Shown here in pieces: positions 56,813-64,000 of a stretch of DNA of 64,000 bases. A program made the translations under genes and the position numbers. Position 1 is the stretch's first letter, and every line of letters begins with the position of its first letter. The notes beneath the pieces were generated by a model that worked only from the letters and a program-made list of their open reading frames with translations, searched no databases and had not been told where the DNA came from. Source of the DNA: Hibiscus mutabilis (Eukaryota; Streptophyta; Magnoliopsida; Malvales; Malvaceae); the NCBI GenBank assembly GCA_019671005.1, contig CM033738.1:19122202-19186201 (forward strand), read 5' to 3'.

Positions 56813-57120
56813 ACAACAAACTGATCTAAATACGATTAGAACACTGTATTTATCAAATTCATGAATGCTATTGGAGCATTAGCATGGCCATTAAGGCACC
56901 ACTATGAACTCATAGTGCCCAAATCATGTCTTGAAAATAATTTTTAAGAATATTCTCCCCCTTGACCTTCAATTAATATACTTCGAAAGAAGATTAATTT
57001 TGGAGAACACGTCTGCTCCATTCAATTGATTGAAGGGATCATCAATCTACAACATAAATTACATATTCTTTAATACCACTTTATTTATTTGACGATAATC
57101 AATACATAATCTCATCGAAC
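56813..57120 (-). pseudogene. Reverse transcriptase N-terminal part of the 18.5-kb element
   Basis: The minus strand from about 57110 gives VMFVKKRF, DYRQINKV-like sequence, IDDPFNQLNGADVFSKINL, FGHYEFIVVP and FDKYSVL-like sequence, ending with FVVVFL at about 56815, just before the expected catalytic D-D. Frames change and stops occur. The nested block begins exactly there. Confidence 0.78.
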
Positions 57121-57309
57121 CGTTTTTTCACAAACATTACTAAAATTCCCCAAGGTAATATATTAAGTCGTATAAAACCTCAATCCCATATTTAATGTAA
57201 CTGAACCTTTAACTCTCTTATCTCTGTAAGATCCATTTTGTACAATACCTTTGATATAAGTTCAGTGCTAGAGAAAACCTAAATCCTGAATTTCTTTTCA
57301 TGATCAGAT

Positions 57310-57725
57310 GGTAACCCTGGCAATTCCTGAGGGAACACATCCTGTTATTCATTGATAGTTGAGATACTTTACAAGTTCACATTTGAATACTTATATGTTC
57401 ACAACATAAGCTAGAAAGTTCTTACATGTGATAGCACTTTCCAAAAAAAATACTACTGAACCACATTGATCAGAAAAAAATTGATTTTTCCCTCATCATT
57501 ACAATCTCTGAAGAAGGTAACCCTGACAATTCCTGAGGGAACACATCCTGTTATTCATTGATAGTTGAGATACTTTCCAAGTTCACATTTGAATACTTAT
57601 ATGTTCACAACATAAGCTAGAAAGTTCTTACATCCTTGTGATAACACTTTCCAAAAAAAATACTACTGAACCACATTGATAAGAAAAAACTAATTTTCCC
57701 TCATCATTACAATCTCCGAACTTTC
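57310..57725 (-). repeat. 206-bp tandem duplication in pol
   Basis: GGTAACCCTGGCAATTCCTG at 57310 recurs at 57516 (one change), and the following 200 bases match with about a dozen differences and a small insertion. The minus strand of each copy encodes DVFPQELPGLPSDH-like sequence, the conserved lead-in to RT, so the lead-in is present twice. Confidence 0.9.
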
Positions 57726-58381
57726 TAGTTCCTTTCAGAACTATTCGTTTCAAGCAAAAATTCATAAGAAACAACTCCATTAAGCTTACTAAAATTTGAT
57801 TTCTTTAAATTACTATCGAGTAATTCTTACAGATTTAACTTACTCTTGTGCTATGTCCTAAGAGATAAGTTACTATCACATCGAGCTTTTCCTGATCATC
57901 ACAACAAAGCCCTTTTTGTGTCTTTTTTTATTTATCAAACCAATGGTCTAGCGACATTGGTTTTCCATTAATACCCCATCTGAAGTCTTACACTTCAAGA
58001 CTTCCCAGCTCTCTAGCAATAAAAGTTTAAGGAACTTGGGGTTGAATTTCATTTAAAATCATATCCAAGGTTCAAAATAATAAACCTTGGTTTAGCTAGG
58101 CATTTCCAACTACACCAGCACATTAACATCATATTGAGCGAAAAGCTGTTAATAATTAACATTGTTACTACTTTTATGAGCCTTATTTCTTTTTACCCAA
58201 CTGTTCGATCGCTCGACACAATCTTTCAACTTCGGACATCTATAATTTTATACAATCGATTCAATAAGCAGTTGCATCAAGTCACTCAAGCATCAATACA
58301 GTAATAATGAAACCTAGTGGCATTTATACCCTTACTAACTAATAACAAGCTCGATTTGGATCCAAAATCGACTAAACCTAT
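57726..58381 (-). pseudogene. Decayed gag/protease region of the 18.5-kb element
   Basis: The short distance (about 650 bp) from the primer site to the RT lead-in shows large deletions. No motif survives well enough to name. Confidence 0.4.
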
Positions 58382-58394
58382 AGTTCTGATACCA
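58382..58394 (-). other. Primer-binding site, initiator tRNA-Met type (18.5-kb element)
   Basis: The minus strand reads TGGTATCAGAACT, one change from the usual TGGTATCAGAGC within the first 12 bases. It lies five bases from LTR E and fixes E as the 5' LTR. Confidence 0.88.
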
Positions 58395-58941
58395 ATAAAT
58401 GTAACACCTCATTCCCCATATTTGATTATCGAATATGAGCCAGAGATGTCACAGAACAATAACATGATTTTTTTATTCAAAAATTCTATAAATTTAAAAC
58501 CTTTAAAAATAATTAAAATTAACTTTTACACAAAATCAGAGCTCCTTTACTTTATGAAAAATAAATTAACAGTTTGATAAATAACAGACTCTTAACCAAA
58601 ATAGACAAATTTATCTTATTTATACATGCCACTAAAATTAATTAAAAACCTCAAGTAGGATGTCATTACTGAAGTAGCTTGATGAAAATTTTTCTGAACT
58701 TGATGCAACGCCTTATTTACACCCAATGTCTCGAACCACCTACGTGTGCACAGGCAAAACACACGCTAAGTATGAACTTATTGAGGCATTATAAGGTAAT
58801 CATAAAATTGAATAATAATCAGTATGTATAAATAATTCTCTTATAAAACAATTTCAAATCAATATTACTCTAAAGCAAAGATGAAATATTTATAAAAATC
58901 ATTCTGTAAAAGTTCTTTTATACCAAATAGCCCGAGAAGTA

Positions 58942-58947
58942 CTTATA
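58942..58947 (-). promoter_or_regulatory. TATA-like box of LTR E
   Basis: The minus strand reads CTCTATAAGTA about 30 bases after the last hairpin of the array in the sense direction. A related site follows the array in LTR J (CTTTATACAAA, near 49895). Function is inferred. Confidence 0.45.
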
Positions 58948-58973
58948 GAGAGAAACTAAGTATACGAGATTGT

Positions 58974-59164
58974 GTACTCCTAGAGTACTAGCTATTTTCC
59001 CTAAGGAGAAAGGCAAACATTAAATTAATACGAGCTTGTTGTGCTCCCAGAGCACTAGTCACCGAAGTGACGGTAGTCCCAGACTACTAGATCTGAAGAT
59101 CAATGAATTCCTAGAATGCTAGCAACCATGTGGCAAGTGTAGCTACAATGCAGTCCCAGATTGC
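58974..59164 (-). repeat. Hairpin array of LTR E
   Basis: + strand: GTACT/AGTAC (58974-58988, loop CCTAG), GTGCT/AGCAC (59041-59055), GTAGT/ACTAC (59073-59087), GAATT/AATGC (59105-59119, one mismatch) and GCAGT/ATTGC (59150-59164, one G-T). Loops are CCCAG or CCTAG and each hairpin is followed by TAG. GTCAC/GTGAC (59058-59071) encloses CGAA and GATC/GATC (59090-59101) encloses TGAA. The GTGCT/AGCAC member is absent from LTR D. Confidence 0.85.
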
Positions 59165-61130
59165 TAGTCTCTTATGGCATGCCACTACACTGTAACTCTC
59201 ATGGTAATCTTTGCAATAAAACAATACCATTACCTTTGCAATATATCATTTTATATATGGTAAAAATCTCATCATCGATAAATCAAAATAATAGAGAAGT
59301 TCTTACTCCATTATACCATAATTCATTCTGTAACAATCATAATATATGATAATAAAATTATCGTAAACAAAACATAATAAGGCAGCTCATACCCTATCAT
59401 GTACAAAACCATCTCTTTTTGCATGTGAAAATATTATATTTCACATAAAAATCAACATAACCAATTTGGTAAAATCATATAGGTCGACTTATTGCAAGCC
59501 TTCCTAAATACTTTTAAAACATATAAATGCACTCACCTTGACACTTCTTATCCCAAACTAATATGCGTGTATTAAGAGAACTTCAAGCTTGGTCATTGCT
59601 TTATCTACTGAATTTCCGATTTCTCTTGTTTACTTGAATGCTTCACATTCATCCCTTACATGCACAAATTAATAAAACAATAAGGTACTCACTTTATAAT
59701 CTGCCAATCTGCGCTACCTTCAAAGAAATATTTATATAAAATAATATACTTCTCAGAATTAGATTTCGTTTGTTCTTACAGAAACTAGACTCGATAAGTT
59801 GTTTAACCATATAAACTAATAGCCCAAATTCAACTCGTACGATTTATGACGAATTTTCAAAGTCAAATTTCAGTGTTGAATTTCAGAGCAGATTGCTACT
59901 ATGTTTTCTAACCTTTCGTCACTTAAAAATTCATATCTTTTGGTATCTCAATCGAAATAAGTCACCATTTGTTTTAAACGAAACTAGACTGTACCATGAA
60001 TACAATGTTATTTGGCTTACTTCCTAATCATTTTTATGGAATTTTTGGTGAATTTCCAAACTCACTGCCAAAGACTAAAATTCTGGGCAGATTTCATAAT
60101 TCACATCTTTAGCAACCTTTAACCATTTCAACACCTCAAATTAACCTTTAATTATATTGTTCCAACATTTTCCATTCATGAAAGCTCCAAATTCATATTG
60201 AATCCTTAAACCCCAAATTAAACCCTAATTAATCAAATGATATTCTATCAAGAATACATCAATTTCAACTTCAATCAAGCATGAAAATGATAGAACATTA
60301 CATAACAATCCTAATTCATTTGAATCCCTAAACCATAAATTATCTCTTCTCAAAATTCAAGAGTTATCTTCAACTATTCCATGAATTTCTTATACCAAAG
60401 GAAAGAAAATTCAATAAAGAACAAATTTGTATTTCATGAACTAACCTTGAATCCAACTCTAAATGCTTGAAATTTAAACTTGATTTTTTTCTCCTTTCTC
60501 TAAACCTCACGGAAATGAAAGAAAGATGAACCAAAATTCCACACTTTTCTTTTCTTTATTTTCATGCCAAATGGCATTATTTAATCATATTTAATAAAAG
60601 AATCTCCTTAATAGACAAATGACTATTTTACCCTTGATATCCAATGCTTACCACTTGTCAAAATATTCATCCAATGGTAAAAAATAAACCAATAAGTTAG
60701 TAGTTACCAATTTTTCCCTTGTAATTTTCTAAAATTACAATCTTGCCATTATTCATCTAACGACTCAATTTAACATGGAAAATCAACTTAAATCCAATGG
60801 TCCACGTTAAATACTTCCAAATTAAGGCATGGAAAATATATTATTAATCTTGCCTTATCATCTAGCAAAATATCTCAAATATTAATTTCGATCCAATTAT
60901 CTGAATTTTTCTTGAACTTAACCCTTTTTAGCTGTTAACACAAATTTTATACAAAAATTCGAGTAACACGGAAACGTCATTCTTGGGGGTAAACTATTCA
61001 TTTACGAGACTAAAATACATAACTTTTGAAAATTACAATTTAGTCCCTAAACTTTTCCTAAGTTTATACTTTGCCACCAAACTTTCATTTTATTTATTTT
61101 GCTAACTAGCCAAAATTTTGAGGTATTACA

Positions 61131-61794
61131 TTAACTACTCAGAAGCATATCATATGCAACTGCTCTAGTTTTCTGATATGATCTCCAAGTACCTTTTTCC
61201 TATTTTGTCTTTTATATCCAAGTCAAGGTTTTTTCAGTGCAAAATCTCATAATATTTCTAACATTCAATTGAAATGCTCTCGCAGGAATATAATTCTAAA
61301 TTTCAGGATGAAATAAGTTATCCATATAACATAGGTTAGAGTCACCTATGAACAGGGGTGTCCGTTGACACCTAAAATATTTAGGAAAAATAAACCTTTA
61401 TAAATTTTATAAGAAATATTAAAAACAAAATTAGCACATATTTAAAGGAAACAAACACGAACCGTTTTAAAAGTTAATTTATAGAATTTTCTAAATTTTA
61501 ACATCACAATCTAAATTTTTTGGCCCCGTCTCTAATGTTGAAGTAGAGCACTGATACAAACCAAGAAACAAATTAATAAAAAGATGAAAGAACAAATCAT
61601 ACGAACACCATAACCAACCCATCTTCAGATAATGTAACCACCAATCCTGATCCTTTTGTTTCTCCACTATGAACTCTACTTATATTTAAATTTGGTTGCA
61701 GAACTCAGGGATGTGTGTCAAAAAGTACTAATTTTCATGCATATATTATGATGCTTTTTTTGCCTTTTTAGTTGATGCAACCTTTTTAAGGAGG
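61131..61794. other. AT-rich intergenic stretch
   Basis: It begins with the right TTAAC duplication. No coding frame or element border is recognised. Confidence 0.45.
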
Positions 61795-63780
61795 CCTTGG
61801 TGGGTTTTTTTTTATAAAGCAAGAAAACAACGAAGTCGCCACCAATCTTTTTTATGAGGTGTGATTGGATCACCTAAAAATGGGTCATTTTAATAAAACA
61901 ATTTTATCTTATTAAAAAAACAGTTTTGGTCTGCGAAAAACACAAAAACGGGTTCGGGAGTCAATTACGCGTGGGGAAGGATTAGCACCCCCACAGCGCC
62001 CAAAAATTGGTACCTAGCCGATTACAAAATGTTTTGATGTCAGAATTTGCAAGTTCATATGAAATTTAATTTATTGTCCATTTATGAGTATGATTTCATT
62101 TTAACGGCCACACCATCTGGAGAATGAACTCTAATCACTGCCAACATTTCTGGCACTAACCCATCATCTCCTTTTGGTATGACACCACATTAATTAGGTT
62201 TCACTTTTATTAACAAACAATTAGAGACAATTAATGTGTTAAAGCTTTTATTTATCCTATGTTAGTGATTATTAACCTAAGGAATTGTCTAAGCAAATTT
62301 TATCTATTGGGGTTCAAATATAATTAAGTGTATTTTATTAATTTGATATGAAGAGAATTTTATTAAATTTTAAGGCTCTAACTAGGGTTTTAAAAACCTA
62401 AACCTAAGGGTTTTTACCTAAACAAATATTTAAATGAAGAGGCAAACATTAAAGATTTTAAAACAAATTAAATTAACGAGATAAATGTAACATTAAGTTA
62501 GTTTCTAAAATTAAATAAAATAACAAAAAAATAATTTAATTAAATTGTATGTATCCCTCTCACGATCGAGTTAACACACGGTATTTGGACTATTTTTGTG
62601 AAAAAGGCTAATTTTATTATTTTAAAGAATATGATGAAGAAGGGTTTGGTAAAAAATTAGGAATAAATAAGGAAAAGATATTAATGGTTAGGTTATAAAT
62701 AAATCAAAAATGATAATGTAAAATTTAAACAAAAACACTTAAATGAGTTTCAAGGAGTAAAAAAAGGTATGGGTTCAAGTTAAAATGACCCACTTTATTT
62801 GAAATGGGTATAAATCCCAAAATCACCATTCACCCACTTTTATTTTAAAACAAAGTCCAAACACTCTATTTTAAAAGATTCATCAAATGTTCATGAAAAA
62901 GATTGAAAATGAAGAACAAGGGTCTTTAAAATTTTACAAAAGGTTAGAATTGCTCCAATTATAATTAAATTCGAAGTAAAAGAAGTAAATAAAAAAATAA
63001 AAGAACAAGAGTAATATACCTAAAAGTCAAGCTTTTCTTCTTGTATTTAACTTGAAAATGCTAATACAAACTTGAAAATGTTTATGTGATTTTCGGATGC
63101 TTGTGGGTGCCTTTACAAGTGATGGGGGAAGGGGTTTATACAAGATTTCTCATCCCAAAATACATGAAAATTCTATCCTAAAATCCTAAAATATCGGGTG
63201 AAATGATTCCCTTAATTTCCTTGATTTAATTCTAATGTTCGAATCTGCCCATATCTTCCTTTTGACCAATTTTGCTGCCTTTTTTTCTTTGGTGCGTGAT
63301 TCCACCATTTATTTTCCTTCCAAATTAGCTAGCACGTGGATCACTCCCCTCCTTTCTTTTTTGTTCCATTTTGAATCAATTTGATTCATTTGCTTCAAAT
63401 CTGCAGGTGACATGGAGGTGGGCTGCTGCCGTGGGGGCCACACGCAAAAAAGAGTTAACCACCTTTTCATTTCTGATCGAATATGGACAGTTGGATCTCA
63501 TTTGGATCCAACGGTTAATAATTGGATGTACATAAGGATAAAATAAGTCAATTAGATTTTTTATTTCGGCCAAATGAGCTATTAAAAATTAATAAATGGA
63601 CCCTTGTTTTATTTAAGTTTGATCCTTTATTAAATTGGACATTTTTATTATTATTTTTAATTTTTTTCGGTCTCTTATTAAACTAAATAAATAAAGCAAA
63701 ACTAAATAAAATATAGCTAAAAATAAGTGACAACATTAGTACATTTAGATGTTAAAATCATGCATTTGCATAAGGAGTTA
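61795..63780 (-). repeat. Ogre/Tat-like LTR fragment (approximate borders)
   Basis: On the minus strand the left end shows GGGGGTGCTAATCCTTCC, ACTCCCGAACCCG, GGTGATCCAATCACACC and GGTGGCGACTTC in that order. This string is widespread in plant Ogre/Tat LTR ends, normally followed by a TGGCGACTCC-type primer site. Here that site is missing (CCAAGGCCTCC instead), so the element is cut at its LTR end. The rest is AT-rich with no supported gene. The LTR start is not identified. Confidence 0.5.
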
Positions 63781-64000
63781 AGAAATGGTGTCTATGCCAG
63801 TGTGAAGGGTTGTTTTGCTGGTCTTGATGTAGGTTTGGTAGAGCAGAGCAACGCAGGAGTAGAAGGAAGGAATGCCATAGAAAATGCTGAGTTGTCGTTG
63901 GCAGAGCAGCGCAAGAGCAAAAAGCAAGAGGACCAATGCCAAGCACCCTTGGCAATAGGATGCCATAAGAGTTTTGCCAAGAACCCTTGGCAATGCCAGC
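63781..64000. other. Window end with CCAAG/CTTGG words
   Basis: Three overlapping minus-strand open frames here have no recognisable domain and are probably chance. TGCCAAG...CTTGGCA inverted words occur at 63940-63955 and 63975-63996. It may be the start of the LTR above. Confidence 0.35.

Larger units (their letters stand above)
42666..61130 (-). mobile_element. 18.5-kb Ty3/gypsy element with nested insertions, TTAAC target duplication
   Basis: LTR D (42666-45396) and LTR E (58400-61130) are both 2,731 bp and closely similar. TTAAC stands immediately before D (42661-42665) and after E (61131-61135). The primer site next to E and the polypurine tract next to D show minus orientation, with E as 5' LTR. 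Inside, sense order is a decayed gag region, RT start, [nested block 47130-56812], integrase remnant, polypurine tract. The RT catalytic core and RNase H of this element are missing. The RT/integrase style and 2.7-kb LTRs resemble Tekay-type chromoviruses. Confidence 0.9.
58400..61130 (-). repeat. LTR E (5' LTR of the 18.5-kb element)
   Basis: It starts TGTAACACCTCATTCC and ends GAGGTATTACA on the + strand, 2,731 bp. It contains the TAAGT/ACTTA hairpin (58767-58780), a minus-strand TATA-like TATAAG (58942-58947) and the hairpin array (58974-59164). It matches LTR D along its whole length with several percent divergence by eye. Confidence 0.92.

Noticed and set aside
63758..63993. Three overlapping minus-strand open frames at the window end
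   Set aside because: No domain, mutually overlapping in different frames, and within likely LTR sequence.

Overview
This window is repeat-rich nuclear DNA from a dicot-type seed plant. The species cannot be read from the sequence. The evidence for a plant is the repertoire of elements: Ty3/gypsy elements of the chromovirus (Tekay/Del-like), Tat/Ogre-like and Athila-like types, a plant L1-type LINE whose ORF1 carries a DUF4283-like domain and whose ORF2 ends in an RNase H domain, hAT-like and foldback MITEs, and one plant secondary-metabolism SDR pseudogene. I see no intact host gene, no rRNA gene, no functional tRNA gene and no CRISPR array.

Layout. 1-4688: 3' end of a + strand chromovirus (integrase, chromodomain, polypurine tract) with a 3.5-kb 3' LTR (LTR1). 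4689-14063: a minus-strand Tat-like element with a 43-bp tandem array in its 3' region. It is interrupted at 5650-9245 by a solo LTR (LTR2) of the LTR1 family with a perfect GATAT target duplication. 15122-16042: a broken short-chain dehydrogenase gene with one small intron. 16639-16882: a TRIM-like relic. 17308-17726: a long-TIR MITE. 18097-38750: a + strand LINE split by a 14.5-kb minus-strand Athila complex at 18306-32830. The complex has three LTRs, one nearly complete element, one heavily deleted element and a small inverted RT fragment. 38864-39172: hAT-like MITE. 39530-41290: foldback element. 41480-42170: weaker inverted-repeat element with an embedded tRNA-like stretch.

42666-61130 is one 18.5-kb minus-strand Ty3/gypsy element. 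Its two LTRs are both 2,731 bp and it has a TTAAC target duplication. Its pol was interrupted just before the RT catalytic motif by a nest: a minus-strand LTR (I/K), which is itself split by a solo LTR (J, CTCAT duplication) and abuts a deleted element (LTR G - RNase H/integrase - LTR H). 61795 to about 63780 resembles an Ogre/Tat LTR.

Most unusual signal. Several LTR families carry, just upstream of a TATA-like box, an array of short hairpins. Within an array the loop is nearly constant while the stems change with compensating substitutions. In LTR1 the loop is GGTCG. In LTR2 it is GGTTTAACTAG, although several stems are the same as in LTR1. In LTRs D, E and J, read in the sense direction, the hairpins have CTGGG loops or TTCG loops closed by C-G. 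A further single hairpin (CCTCRCTAAG...CTTAG) lies downstream in every one of these LTRs. I know of no described system that explains the arrays. They are the best candidate here for undescribed biology.
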